A stretch of DNA of 64,000 nucleotides from Vibrio sp. ED004 (GCF_023206395.1 NZ_CP066149.1:1922001-1986000); one strand, 5' to 3'; positions 37,577-46,890 are shown, counted from the first letter of the stretch. The notes: generated by a model not told the origin, from the letters alone. Program-made: numbers and translations.

Positions 37577-37613
37577 AAAACCATTTTATGTGAAAGCATA
37601 AAGTGGTTTTTTT
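37577..37613 (+). terminator. Intrinsic terminator/attenuator between yjbE and yjbF
   Basis: AAAACCATTTTATG (37577-37590) pairs with CATAAAGTGGTTTT (37597-37610), 13 of 14 positions Watson-Crick, followed by a run of seven to eight T. Being inside the operon, it probably makes yjbE more abundant than the genes that follow. Confidence 0.85.
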
Positions 37614-37679
37614 ATATCTAATTGATTAATTTTCTATATTGGACAGCAGCAACAAGAATGCTAGGAAGCAGAACTCGCC

Positions 37680-38384
37680 ATGCTTAAACCTCTAATCATA
37701 TCTCTTGGTCTTTTTCTTGCTGGTTGTTCTCAGCAGTTTCAAGACGTTAACTCTACTTTTGATGAAGCCTTTTTTGGAAGCTCTGATGTTGAGCTATCCA
37801 AGGAATACATTCAAACCTTACCTTATTCCAGCATTTATGCGGAAGTGAATGACCAAGGTAAAATCTTCATGGTCTTAGCGTATGTCGATGAAAACCCGCA
37901 AACGGGCGCAGAGCAGTTAAAGTGGATGTCTTCTGACAAAGCGATGATCGTCACTGAAAATGGACGTATCGTACAAACGCTATTGCTTCCTTACGAAAAC
38001 CTCTCTGGTTTGGTATTCCAACCGTTGGATGCATTCTCTTCTGCAAACAGCTCGTCACCAGATTCTTCTTATGCGTTTGATGTGTCAGCGAACCCCGGTG
38101 CCCAAAAGTGGCAAGCGGTTTACGATTGGCAACCCAACTATCGATTCGGCTATAAAGCAAATATCACCCGAACGTATGCGGGAAATGAAACGGTCGAAAC
38201 ACCGTTAGCGTCTATCGATACTAAGAAGTTCCAAGAAAAGATTAACTTCCCTATGTTAGAGCAAGAGATCACCAACGAGTATTGGGTCGACAGCAAAGGC
38301 AAAGTGGTCAAAACCATACAGTATTTAGGCCCTGATATGACAAGGCTTGAGTTAACCGTCCTTAAGCATTATCAAAGCAATTAA
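37680..38384 (+). CDS. yjbF: YjbF/GfcB-type capsule lipoprotein
   Basis: A 234-aa lipoprotein with lipobox LAGC (C16) after a short signal peptide. It matches the YjbF/GfcB family of exopolysaccharide and group 4 capsule loci (WbfB position in Vibrio). Probably outer-membrane attached, acting in polymer secretion; mechanism not known. It lies 21 bases before yjbG. Confidence 0.82.
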   Translation: MLKPLIISLGLFLAGCSQQFQDVNSTFDEAFFGSSDVELSKEYIQTLPYSSIYAEVNDQGKIFMVLAYVDENPQTGAEQLKWMSSDKAMIVTENGRIVQTLLLPYENLSGLVFQPLDAFSSANSSSPDSSYAFDVSANPGAQKWQAVYDWQPNYRFGYKANITRTYAGNETVETPLASIDTKKFQEKINFPMLEQEITNEYWVDSKGKVVKTIQYLGPDMTRLELTVLKHYQSN

Positions 38385-38405
38385 CGAACAGGGTAATGAA
38401 CTAAA

Positions 38406-39302
38406 ATGATGAATTATATTAGTCACGCATCAAAAATGAGGGGGCGTCGGTTGCCCGTAGTGAGAGCTCTGTTAATTATGAGCGCTTTGTTTGCTTTGAG
38501 CTCCGCTTCTGCGGCTTCTAATTTTGTTACACCTGATGGCTCTTCTTTAGTAAAAACAACAATCGAGCTTCCTCTTCAAGGTGTGACGCTTGAGTATAAA
38601 GCTAATGTTCGACTACTTCAGGTATTAGACGACGCGAATGCTAGCGGCAGTATTGGTTACTTCCCCCTTTCAGCTCAACTGTTTGATAAAACCAATACTG
38701 AAGCTAACAAATCTAATAAAGATATCGAAGCCAAAAAGCGCAATGTATTTAATCAACTTGACGCTTTCTCGGTAGAAGAGCCAGAAGCAAAACTGGTAAA
38801 GCAACAATTAGCTTCTTTCCAGTATCTCAATCGAGTTTTTATTGAATTAGACCGTAATGCGGTTATCTCGCAATCAGATAAGAACCCGTTACTTGTTTCA
38901 AGTTCAAATACTAATAAGCCGTCGCCTGCTGCCATAAAAAGAGCGTCGACCAGTCAAGCTCAAGCATTTTCTCTGTACTTACCACAACGACCAACGTCCA
39001 TTCAGTTAATGGGTGCAATGAAAGAGTCGGTAACAATGAATCTGATTGAGCATGGAACCTTGAATGATTATCTCGATGCATTACCGAACGGTTTTATTGG
39101 TGAATCAGCGGATAAAAGCGTGGCGTATGTTGTTCAGCCAGACGGTGTGGTGCAAACCATTCAATACGCTTACTGGAACGAACAACCGGTTTACCTAGCA
39201 CCAGGTGCCATCGTATTTATGGCGTTTTACTCTTTGCCATCGGAATACTCAACGTTGAACCAAGATATTGTCGATTTGCTACGTCATAAGGTTGGCTTGT
39301 AA
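38406..39302 (+). CDS. yjbG: YjbG/GfcC-type periplasmic capsule protein
   Basis: A 298-aa exported protein with a signal peptide (hydrophobic core ALLIMSALFALSSASA). GfcC-family proteins are periplasmic, have SLBB-like ubiquitin-fold domains and work with the Wza-type channel. The sequence TLEYKANVRLLQVL and the C-terminal WNEQPVYLAPGAIVFM fit the family. Its stop shares two bases with the yjbH start. Confidence 0.82.
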   Translation: MMNYISHASKMRGRRLPVVRALLIMSALFALSSASAASNFVTPDGSSLVKTTIELPLQGVTLEYKANVRLLQVLDDANASGSIGYFPLSAQLFDKTNTEANKSNKDIEAKKRNVFNQLDAFSVEEPEAKLVKQQLASFQYLNRVFIELDRNAVISQSDKNPLLVSSSNTNKPSPAAIKRASTSQAQAFSLYLPQRPTSIQLMGAMKESVTMNLIEHGTLNDYLDALPNGFIGESADKSVAYVVQPDGVVQTIQYAYWNEQPVYLAPGAIVFMAFYSLPSEYSTLNQDIVDLLRHKVGL

Positions 39303-41569
39303 TGCTGAAACAGAAATCATTCCCTCTATCGGCAGTGTGTACATCGGTTACCTGCGCTCTGTTAATTACTAATAGTGTTCCGACAAGAGCAGAAATAACC
39401 ATTGATTCCTCTTCGATTCGAGCAGAAAAATCATCATTCGACGACACAGAATACAGAACATCGCAAATGAACTTTGGTGGTGTTGGCTTAATGCAAATGC
39501 CGACAGGACGAATGGCACCAGAAGGTGAGTTCAACTTTAGTGCTTCGTTTAACAATGAGTACTATTTTTATAACGTGAGCCTGCAGGTGATGCCTTGGCT
39601 TGAAACCACCATTCGTTATACACAAGTACAAGATCTGCTTTATAGCGGAGGCGCAGACCAAGATTGTTCTCAAAACTCATTCAGTGGCTGTACCAAATAC
39701 ACAGATAAAGGCATCGACTTTAAACTGCGCTTAATCGAAGAAGGGTACTACTTACCAGAAGTGTCGGTAGGTGTGCGTGACTTCGGTGGTACAGGCTTGT
39801 TTGATGGTGAATTTGTCGCGGCAACCAAGCGTTTTGGCCCTATTGATTTTACCTTGGGCATGGCTTGGGGATACATGGGCACCAGTGGCAACTTCACTAA
39901 CCCATTGTGTAAAGCCAGTGACAAGTATTGTGAACGCCCGTCTGATTTTAAAGGCAATGGCGGCAGTGTCGATTTTGAGCGTTGGTTTAAAGGCGATGCT
40001 GCGATTTATGGTGGTTTTGAATATCAAACCCCTTATAAGCCGCTAACCTTGAAGCTTGAGTACGATGGCAACGATTACTCTCAAGATTTCCCAGTAGTAC
40101 GTGGCGGTGTCGACATGACACAACACACGCCATGGAACGTGGGTGCTGTGTACCGTTTCACCGATTGGGGCTCAGCGAAAGTGAGCTATGAGCGAGGCGA
40201 TACCTTAACCCTTGGCTTTGATCTCTCGACTAACTTCAATGAAATGTATTCTGTGTGGCGAGATACTGAAACAGCAGAATTACGCCCAAGCGATGTCAAC
40301 ACGGTTGACGATATTGACATGGTAGCCCTCGCGGAAGAGCTAGAAACGATCGCTGGCTACGAACAAGCGCAAATCTTGGTCGACGATAATAGTATTGTGG
40401 TAAAGGGCACTCAGGTTAAATACCGAGACAGAGATATCGCCCTTGAGCGCGGTGCGACCGTGATTGCCAACGCGGTGCCAAGTTACATTGATACTTACAA
40501 AATAATCGAAAATGATAAATCGATGGAGCTCACCGAGACAACGGTAGATGCTCAAGCGTTCAAAGCGGCGGCTAACAACAGTTATCTCAATGCTCAAACC
40601 AGTGATGCAACTTATACTCACGAATTAGAGCGTAAGAAACCCGTGATTTATCATGATGGGCGTGAACGATTCGACGTGTCGATTTCACCAAACCTAGCTC
40701 AATCATTCGGTTCAGCTGAGAACTTCTACTTATACAGTTTGGGTTTATACACCAATGCTTCGTTTTGGGCGTTAAACAATGTCGAACTGTCGGGCTCTCT
40801 TTACGTTAACTTAATTGATAACTACGACAAGTTTAATTACGAAATCCCATCAGATGGCACTGACCAAACGCCAAGAGTAAGAACCTTATTCCGCTCTTAC
40901 GTTGATGATCCGGTTCGTTTAGACCGTTTACAACTGACGTGGTTTGAAGACTACGGCAGCGGTATCTACACCCAAGCCTACGGTGGTTACCTAGAGAGTA
41001 TGTTCGCGGGTGTGGGAGGAGAAATTCTGTACCGTCCATTTAACCAAAACTGGGCTATTGGCGCAGACATGACCGCGATTAGCCAACGAGACCCTGAAAG
41101 CTGGTTTGGTACGTTTGATCAAGAGATCCAAGTCAACCCTGACGACAGCAGCCGAACGTACAAAGTGATCGATAAAGGCACGACGGGCTTTATCACCGGT
41201 TACTACACCCCACAATGGGACTTCTTGAGCGATACCTTATTGAAAGTCGGTGTCGGTAAATTCCTTGCGGGTGATATCGGTACTCGTGTCGACTTCTCTA
41301 AGCAGTTCAAGAGTGGCGTTATTGCCGGTGCGTTTGTCAGCTTAACCGACATGACAACTGAAGAGTACGGTGAAGGCAGCTATACCAAAGGCTTCTACGT
41401 GTCGATTCCGTTTGATTTAGTCACCGTAAAACCAAGCTCAAGCCGCGCTGGCTTCACCTGGTTACCGATCACACGTGATGGCGGACAAGTGCTGAACAAA
41501 CAATACAACTTGTTCGATCAAACCGACGCGCGTTCACCTTGGTTCCAAAGACCAAGTAGCGTTAAGTAG
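39302..41569 (+). CDS. yjbH: YjbH/GfcD-type outer-membrane beta-barrel
   Basis: A 755-aa exported protein (signal peptide to about residue 30) with alternating aromatic/polar strands throughout, typical of an outer-membrane barrel of the YjbH/GfcD (WbfD) family. These proteins accompany Wza-type channels and are thought to help polymer pass or attach at the outer membrane. The N-terminal GGVGLMQMPTGRMAPEGEF segment is typical. The gene ends next to repeat copy B. Confidence 0.85.
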   Translation: MLKQKSFPLSAVCTSVTCALLITNSVPTRAEITIDSSSIRAEKSSFDDTEYRTSQMNFGGVGLMQMPTGRMAPEGEFNFSASFNNEYYFYNVSLQVMPWLETTIRYTQVQDLLYSGGADQDCSQNSFSGCTKYTDKGIDFKLRLIEEGYYLPEVSVGVRDFGGTGLFDGEFVAATKRFGPIDFTLGMAWGYMGTSGNFTNPLCKASDKYCERPSDFKGNGGSVDFERWFKGDAAIYGGFEYQTPYKPLTLKLEYDGNDYSQDFPVVRGGVDMTQHTPWNVGAVYRFTDWGSAKVSYERGDTLTLGFDLSTNFNEMYSVWRDTETAELRPSDVNTVDDIDMVALAEELETIAGYEQAQILVDDNSIVVKGTQVKYRDRDIALERGATVIANAVPSYIDTYKIIENDKSMELTETTVDAQAFKAAANNSYLNAQTSDATYTHELERKKPVIYHDGRERFDVSISPNLAQSFGSAENFYLYSLGLYTNASFWALNNVELSGSLYVNLIDNYDKFNYEIPSDGTDQTPRVRTLFRSYVDDPVRLDRLQLTWFEDYGSGIYTQAYGGYLESMFAGVGGEILYRPFNQNWAIGADMTAISQRDPESWFGTFDQEIQVNPDDSSRTYKVIDKGTTGFITGYYTPQWDFLSDTLLKVGVGKFLAGDIGTRVDFSKQFKSGVIAGAFVSLTDMTTEEYGEGSYTKGFYVSIPFDLVTVKPSSSRAGFTWLPITRDGGQVLNKQYNLFDQTDARSPWFQRPSSVK

Positions 41570-41572
41570 AGC

Positions 41573-41910
41573 TGAAAGTGCAGTATCGAGATACGAGTAA
41601 GCGGGATGCGAGGAGCGGGGAAGAGTAGTATCGAGATTCGGTAACCGAGTTTTGAAGAGCTTTAAAGTAGGTGAGAGTAATTAAGCCTGCGAAGAGCTTA
41701 GCTTTTGGTTCTCCCCCTTGAACGCCGTTCGTTTTTGAGCGGTGATATTCATCAAAGGGGGATGTTAATCTATGTGTTACTAACCCCTCCCAGCCACCCG
41801 TCACGGCTTTACGTGCTCTTGGCTCTTCGTTTACTCATATCTCGCTACTCTCATCTGCTCTTTAGCTCTTCGCATCTCGTTTACCTGAATCTCACATCTG
41901 CTCTTACCTA
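41573..41910. repeat. Dispersed long imperfect inverted repeat, copy B
   Basis: Left arm about 41573-41652 (GAGATACGAGTAAGCGGGAT, CGAGATTCGGTAACCGAG); right arm about 41811-41907 (CTCTTCGTTTACTCATATCT, CTCTTCGCATCTCGTTTACC). The middle, 41653-41810, holds a further imperfect hairpin (CCCCCTTGA near 41713 with TCAAAGGGGG near 41754). Same word set as copies A and C. Confidence 0.7.
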
Positions 41911-42137
41911 CATTTAAAACCATTCAACTAGGTTGATAATAACCACAATTTGTGGATAATGCTTACGGATTAAACTAACCGTATGCAAGTGCACTTTTTG
42001 CTACGTTTTAGACAAAATACGCCTATTCAAATTCCATATTGATAGGGGCAGATTAACTACGCAGTGTGATGTCGCGGAATATCAAGGGGCGGTAGCGTTC
42101 CTATCTTTGATGTTAAAATGGAAGTGAGGTCACGGTA
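41911..42137 (+). promoter_or_regulatory. Leader region of the wza operon
   Basis: No gene is seen. The region contains a JUMPstart-like stretch ending in a perfect ops core (42088). A promoter is expected upstream of it but I cannot place one confidently. Confidence 0.5.
42088..42099 (+). promoter_or_regulatory. ops element (RfaH recruitment)
   Basis: GGCGGTAGCGTT contains the full GGCGGTAGCGT core, upstream of the wza-wzb-wzc genes. It predicts RfaH-dependent antitermination of this operon. Confidence 0.85.
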
Positions 42138-42251
42138 ATGGCTCTCCTTAACTCTCTTAAATACTGCGTAGCTGATAAAATTGCCTGTTCTAACTTCTTT
42201 GGGTGTCCTTTGGGATATCACGACACATTCCGTTTCTATGACTTGGTTAAC

Positions 42252-43385
42252 ATGAAGATTAATAAAAATCGTCTCCTTTTAGCGCTCCTTCCTGCATTGC
42301 TTGCAGGGTGTACTACTCCAGGAACTCACCTTTCTACTGGCAACAAGAATGTGATTCAGCCTTCAGAGGAACAGCGAGAATCTGATATCTCTGATGTGGT
42401 TAACCTTTACCCACTGACAGCGCAATCAGTATCGACCTACCGAAATGAATCTTTATCGGTTTCACAAGCTAACCCGACGCTAGATATTGATATTGCAAAG
42501 TATGAATACCAGGTGGGTGTCGGTGACATCTTAAACATCACCATTTGGGATCACCCTGAACTGACGATTCCTGCGGGCTCCTACCGCAGTAGCACCGAAG
42601 CAGGTAACTGGGTTCATGCAGACGGCACCATATTCTATCCGTATATTGGTACTGTTGAAGTGGCAGGCAAAACGGTACGCGAAGTTCGCGCTGATATTGC
42701 AAATCGCTTAGCTAAGTACATCGAAAGCCCTCAAGTTGATGTGAACGTAGCGGCTTTCCGCTCTAAGAAAACTTATATTACTGGTGAGGTGTCTAAACCT
42801 GGTCAGCAGCCAATCACTAATATCCCATTAACATTATTGGATGCCGTGAACCGTTCTGGTGGTTTATCTGAAGATGCCGATTGGCGCAATGTTTCATTAA
42901 CCCGTAACGGCGTGGAAGAGAACCTTTCTCTTTATGGTTTGATGCAGCGTGGTGACTTAACGCAAAACCGTTTACTGCAAGCCGGTGATATTGTTCACGT
43001 ACCTCGTAACGACAACCAAAAAGTATTCGTGATGGGTGAAGTGAATGACCCACAACTGCTGAAGATCGACCGTGTTGGCATGAGCCTAACCGAAGCACTC
43101 AGTAACGTTGGTGGCATTAACCAGCTCACTGCCGATGCAACGGGTGTGTTTGTTATTCGAACTTCAGATGACAAATCAGAACGCATGGCAGATATCTACC
43201 AACTGAATATGGAAGATGCGTCAGCGTTAGTGATTGGTACCGAGTTTGATTTAAAACCTTACGACATTGTTTATGTCACCGCTGCACCAATCAGCCGTTG
43301 GAACCGTGTTATCGGTCAGCTTGTACCAACCATCTCTGGCTTCAACGACCTAACCGAAGGCATGTTGCGCGTTCGTAATTGGTAA
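42252..43385 (+). CDS. wza: Polysaccharide export lipoprotein, Wza/GfcE type
   Basis: A 377-aa outer-membrane export channel. Lipobox LLAGC gives acylated C20; then the Poly_export domain ([17 protein letters not shown]), two SLBB repeats ([21 protein letters not shown]) and a C-terminal amphipathic segment (RWNRVIGQL...) that forms the outer-membrane helical barrel. The frame is open from an ATG at 42138 that has GAGG upstream, adding 38 residues before the signal peptide; the 42252 start is preferred because it gives a proper lipoprotein signal, but its ribosome site is weak. Confidence 0.88.
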   Translation: MKINKNRLLLALLPALLAGCTTPGTHLSTGNKNVIQPSEEQRESDISDVVNLYPLTAQSVSTYRNESLSVSQANPTLDIDIAKYEYQVGVGDILNITIWDHPELTIPAGSYRSSTEAGNWVHADGTIFYPYIGTVEVAGKTVREVRADIANRLAKYIESPQVDVNVAAFRSKKTYITGEVSKPGQQPITNIPLTLLDAVNRSGGLSEDADWRNVSLTRNGVEENLSLYGLMQRGDLTQNRLLQAGDIVHVPRNDNQKVFVMGEVNDPQLLKIDRVGMSLTEALSNVGGINQLTADATGVFVIRTSDDKSERMADIYQLNMEDASALVIGTEFDLKPYDIVYVTAAPISRWNRVIGQLVPTISGFNDLTEGMLRVRNW

Positions 43386-43401
43386 TAAATTCAGATTTAA
43401 T

Positions 43402-43436
43402 AATCAGGTTGCATGTTGCGTGTAACCTGATTTTTT
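43402..43436 (+). terminator. Intrinsic terminator/attenuator after wza
   Basis: AATCAGGTT (43402-43410) and AACCTGATT (43424-43432) form a perfect 9-bp stem followed by six T (43431-43436). It lies within the wza-wzb-wzc unit; RfaH loaded at the upstream ops would help polymerase pass Rho-type stops, and this hairpin may tune wza versus wzb/wzc levels. Confidence 0.8.
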
Positions 43437-43521
43437 ACATCTAAAAGTAAACTCGGCTTACAAACTCGTTTAATTAATAATTAAGCTCAGCTTATAAGCC
43501 CATTACAGTTAGAAATTAGAT

Positions 43522-43962
43522 ATGTTTAATAAAATTTTGGTGGTGTGCGTAGGCAATATTTGTCGCTCACCGACTGGGGAACGTGTTCTTCAAAAGCTGC
43601 TTCCTAACAAAGAAGTGGCCTCTGCTGGCATCGCTGCTGAAAAAAGTCGTTTAATCGGTAAGCCTGCAGATGAAACAGCGATTTTGATTGCAGCTGAAAA
43701 TAGTGTCGATGTTGAAAATCATCAATCTCAACAAGTCACACCGCAGCTTTGTGCTCAGTATGATTTGATATTGGTGATGGAGAAGGGCCATTTAGAAGCG
43801 CTGACTCAAATTTCACCGGAAGCGCGTGGAAAAACCATGCTATTTGGCCAGTGGATTGGTCAAAAAGATATTCCCGATCCGTATCGTCAAAGCCGCGAAG
43901 CATTTGAACATGCTTATCAGTTGATTGATGAAGCAGCCCAAGCTTGGGCAAGAAAGCTGTAA
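43522..43962 (+). CDS. wzb: Low molecular weight protein-tyrosine phosphatase, Wzb/Etp type
   Basis: A 146-aa cytoplasmic phosphatase that dephosphorylates the Wzc kinase. The P-loop C-x5-R is C9-VGNIC-R15-S and the general acid is D119 in IPDPYRQS. Located between wza and wzc as in capsule operons. Confidence 0.93.
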   Translation: MFNKILVVCVGNICRSPTGERVLQKLLPNKEVASAGIAAEKSRLIGKPADETAILIAAENSVDVENHQSQQVTPQLCAQYDLILVMEKGHLEALTQISPEARGKTMLFGQWIGQKDIPDPYRQSREAFEHAYQLIDEAAQAWARKL

Positions 43963-44010
43963 TTAAAATTTAGATAAACTATCTAGTTAAGCTTTAGATA
44001 CGTCCGGTTA

Positions 44011-44056
44011 AGCTATGATGCATAGCTATTAATAGCTATGATGCATAGCTATTAAT
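44011..44056 (+). repeat. Two tandem 23-bp repeats with internal hairpins
   Basis: A 23-base unit beginning AGCTATGATGCATAGCT occurs twice without mismatch (44011-44033, 44034-44056). Each unit can form a 7-bp stem AGCTATG/CATAGCT with a 3-base loop. It lies in the leader between wzb and wzc, 77 bases before the wzc start. Confidence 0.85.
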
Positions 44057-44132
44057 AGAATCAAATAAAAGAGAAGCATACAAGCCGTATTTAACTTCTC
44101 TTCAAAATACTAGTTTAGGAAGTAGCAATCTG

Positions 44133-46304
44133 ATGACAACACAACCATCTCAGCAATCGCATACAGATAACTCTGATGAGATCGATTTAGGAAAACTGCT
44201 TGGCATTCTACTGGACGCTAAATGGCTAATCATGCTGACCACATTTGCTTTTGCTGTGTTTGGTATTGCTTTTGCTCTGCTTTCAACGCCGATATACAAA
44301 GCGGATGCACTGATTCAAATTGAAGAGAAAAGCTCTGGCGGCATTTCATCGATGGTCGGTGACATGGGCGAATTGTTCTCTCAAGAATCTTCTGCGACGA
44401 CGGAAGTTGAGATCATCAAATCTCGTATGATCTTGGGCGAAACGGTTGATAAATTCAATTTAACCACCGTAACCTCTCCAAACTACGCACCGATCGTGGG
44501 TAAAGGTTTTGCTCGCTTAACTGGCGACATCAACCATATCGCCGTGAGCCGCTTTATTTTGCCAAGTTATGCGAGCGGTTATGCACACACGATCCAGATC
44601 CTCGATGCTGAGCAGGGTACTTACCAATTAGTTCGTGATGATGAGCGCATTATCTTGCAAGGCAAAGTGGGTGAGCTAGCAACAGCAGACGACTACAGCT
44701 TGTTTGTGGCTGGTTTTGAATCACACAATGGTTTCGAGTTCTCTATTGCGAAACAAAGCCGACTAGAAGCGATCGAATGGCTGAAAAAATCGTTGTCTTT
44801 GTCTGAGCAAGGCAAGCAGACTGGCATTTTGAAGCTGAGCTTTGAAGGTGAAAACAAGCAGCAGATCTCTGAAATTCTTAATCACATTAGTCAGATCTAC
44901 TTTTTACAGAACGTGAAGCGTAACTCAGCAGAAGCAGAGAAGAGCCTAGAGTTCCTAGAAAGCCACCTTCCAGGTATTAAATCTGAGCTAACTGGCTATG
45001 AAGACGTACTAAACAATTACCGCCAAAAGAACGAATCGATCGACTTGGGTTTAGAAGCACAATCAACCTTGAAGGTAATGGTAGAGCTTGAAGCGCAATT
45101 GAATGAACTGACGTTTAAAGAGAGTGAAATCAGTCAACGCTTCACTAAAGATCACCCAGCATACAAAGCTCTGCTTGATAAGCGTAAAACACTATTAGGT
45201 GAGAAAGAACGCCTAAACAAACAAGTACAAAAGCTACCAAAAACACAACGTGAAGTACTGCGTATGACACGTGATGTTGAAGTAAACCAACAAATCTACA
45301 TCCAGTTACTAAACAAGGTTCAAGAGCTAAGCATTATTAAAGCCGGCACGGTCGGTAACGTTCGTATTCTGGATGATGCACAAGCGTATGCTCGTGCAGT
45401 AAAACCTAAGAAGCCTCTCATTGTTGTATTAGCAACGCTATTAGGTGGCATGCTAAGTGTCGCGTTTGTGTTAGTAAAAGCAGCGTTCCACCGTGGTGTT
45501 GAAAACCCAGACCAAATTGAACAAATTGGCTTGCCAGTATATGCGGCGGTACCAAAATCTGATTTACAAATCGAGCTGACCAACCGCTTTAAATCGAAGA
45601 AGATGCAAACCAAGGGGACTCAAGCACTGCTTGCCGAATCGAACCCTGCGGATCTTTCTGTTGAAGCACTGCGTGGCCTTCGCACCAGCTTGCACTTTGC
45701 AATGCTCGAAGCGAAAAACAATATCTTGATGATCTCTGGCCCTGCGCCAGGTATTGGTAAATCTTTTATCTCGACCAACTTTGCCGCAGTAGCCGCAAAA
45801 ACAGGCCAGAAGGTGCTATTGATTGATACGGATATGCGTAAAGGTTACCTACAACAAAGCTTTGGTGTGAAATGGGACAACGGCCTTTCTGATGTATTAA
45901 GCAGCAAGCAAGAGTTCGCTCAATCAGTAAAAACGACACCAGTAGAAAACCTCGATATCATTACTCGTGGCCAAGTGCCACCCAACCCATCTGAACTGCT
46001 GATGCACCCACGCTTTGCCGAGCTTATGGAATGGGCATCAAAAGAGTATGATTTGGTGATTGTCGATACCCCACCAGTTCTTGCGGTAACCGACCCAAGC
46101 ATCGTCGGCGCCTTCGCTGGCACCACACTAATGGTGGCGCGCTACGGTCAAAACACCATTAAAGAGATCGATGTGGCTCGCAACCGTTTCGAACAATCGG
46201 GTATCGAAGTGAAAGGCGTTATCTTCAATGCCATCGAGAAGAAAGCATCAAGCTCGTATGGCTATGGCTACTACAACTACGTATATTCGAGCGACAAGAA
46301 ATAA
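44133..46304 (+). CDS. wzc: Tyrosine-protein kinase/polysaccharide co-polymerase, Wzc/Etk type
   Basis: A 723-aa BY-kinase. The N-terminal Wzz domain has two membrane segments (about 35-60 and about 430-450) flanking a periplasmic coiled region. The C-terminal kinase has Walker A (GPAPGIGKS, about 535), Walker A' (LLIDTDMRKG, about 563) and Walker B (VIVDTPPVLAV, about 640), ending in a Tyr cluster (SYGYGYYNYVYSSDKK) for autophosphorylation. It controls chain length and export with Wza and Wzb. Confidence 0.95.
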   Translation: MTTQPSQQSHTDNSDEIDLGKLLGILLDAKWLIMLTTFAFAVFGIAFALLSTPIYKADALIQIEEKSSGGISSMVGDMGELFSQESSATTEVEIIKSRMILGETVDKFNLTTVTSPNYAPIVGKGFARLTGDINHIAVSRFILPSYASGYAHTIQILDAEQGTYQLVRDDERIILQGKVGELATADDYSLFVAGFESHNGFEFSIAKQSRLEAIEWLKKSLSLSEQGKQTGILKLSFEGENKQQISEILNHISQIYFLQNVKRNSAEAEKSLEFLESHLPGIKSELTGYEDVLNNYRQKNESIDLGLEAQSTLKVMVELEAQLNELTFKESEISQRFTKDHPAYKALLDKRKTLLGEKERLNKQVQKLPKTQREVLRMTRDVEVNQQIYIQLLNKVQELSIIKAGTVGNVRILDDAQAYARAVKPKKPLIVVLATLLGGMLSVAFVLVKAAFHRGVENPDQIEQIGLPVYAAVPKSDLQIELTNRFKSKKMQTKGTQALLAESNPADLSVEALRGLRTSLHFAMLEAKNNILMISGPAPGIGKSFISTNFAAVAAKTGQKVLLIDTDMRKGYLQQSFGVKWDNGLSDVLSSKQEFAQSVKTTPVENLDIITRGQVPPNPSELLMHPRFAELMEWASKEYDLVIVDTPPVLAVTDPSIVGAFAGTTLMVARYGQNTIKEIDVARNRFEQSGIEVKGVIFNAIEKKASSSYGYGYYNYVYSSDKK

Positions 46305-46307
46305 AGA

Positions 46308-46470
46308 AAGCAGTAACGAGATGCGAGTAACCGGGTAAACGAAGAGCAGAAAGGCAGATACAAGATTCGAGTGGCGGGATACGAAAAGCGCCACTCGAAT
46401 CTGCTCTTCATCTCTTCGCATCTCGCTTACCCGTTACTCGTATCTGCTCTTGGTCACCCGCATCTACTTC
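46308..46470. repeat. Dispersed long imperfect inverted repeat, copy C
   Basis: The tightest copy: a central perfect 13-bp stem (GATTCGAGTGGCG 46364-46376 / CGCCACTCGAATC 46389-46401) inside longer arms with the words GTAACGAGATGCGAGTAACC and CGTTACTCGTATCTGCTCTT. It lies right after wzc and could fold into a long hairpin. Confidence 0.75.
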
Positions 46471-46878
46471 TTCACCACCCCACCCGTTAAACACAAGCCA
46501 ATCACCGCTAACACCGGATAGCCAAACGCTTCATTTGTCATTTCCCCCTACGGTTTCCAGTCGTAGCCGAGCATACAGCCCAGAATCACCATTACTACAT
46601 AAGGAATGGTGAACAACAATCAAAGCTTCGTTTCGCTGTATCGCAATGGCAATATTTTTATTGATATAGAAAATCGTTACTTCATCGGGATCCAGTTTCT
46701 GCAAGGCGTACAATGCTTTCGCTCTATCAACGCATGGTCAGAGGCCTACCCCAATAGGGTAAATTTCAAACTGGCTAATATGCACTTACTTTGCTAGAAT
46801 GCGCAGCAAGTTAAAACCGTATGAAAACCGCATAAAGCGAACAAATTGTGATTATTGCCTGTAGGAGCCAAACCTAAG
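46471..46878. other. Gap between wzc and the third ops element
   Basis: About 400 bases without a convincing gene. On the minus strand a 60-codon frame (46531-46713, containing LQKLDPDEVTIFYINKN) and a 25-codon frame (46464-46541, MTNEAFGYPVLAVIGLCL) look protein-like but lack clear starts or families. They may be decayed remnants; I do not call them genes. Confidence 0.35.
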
Positions 46879-46890
46879 GGCGGTAGCGTA
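46879..46890 (+). promoter_or_regulatory. ops element (RfaH recruitment), cut off from its operon
   Basis: GGCGGTAGCGTA carries the full ops core. In intact vibrio loci such a site heads the sugar operon; here the next + strand sugar gene (wecB) begins 3.6 kb downstream, after an insertion sequence containing a group II intron. Confidence 0.82.

Noticed and set aside
39748..41215. Several frames of 60-95 codons on both strands inside yjbH
   Set aside because: They are shadows of the long yjbH frame; no ribosome sites or domains support them.
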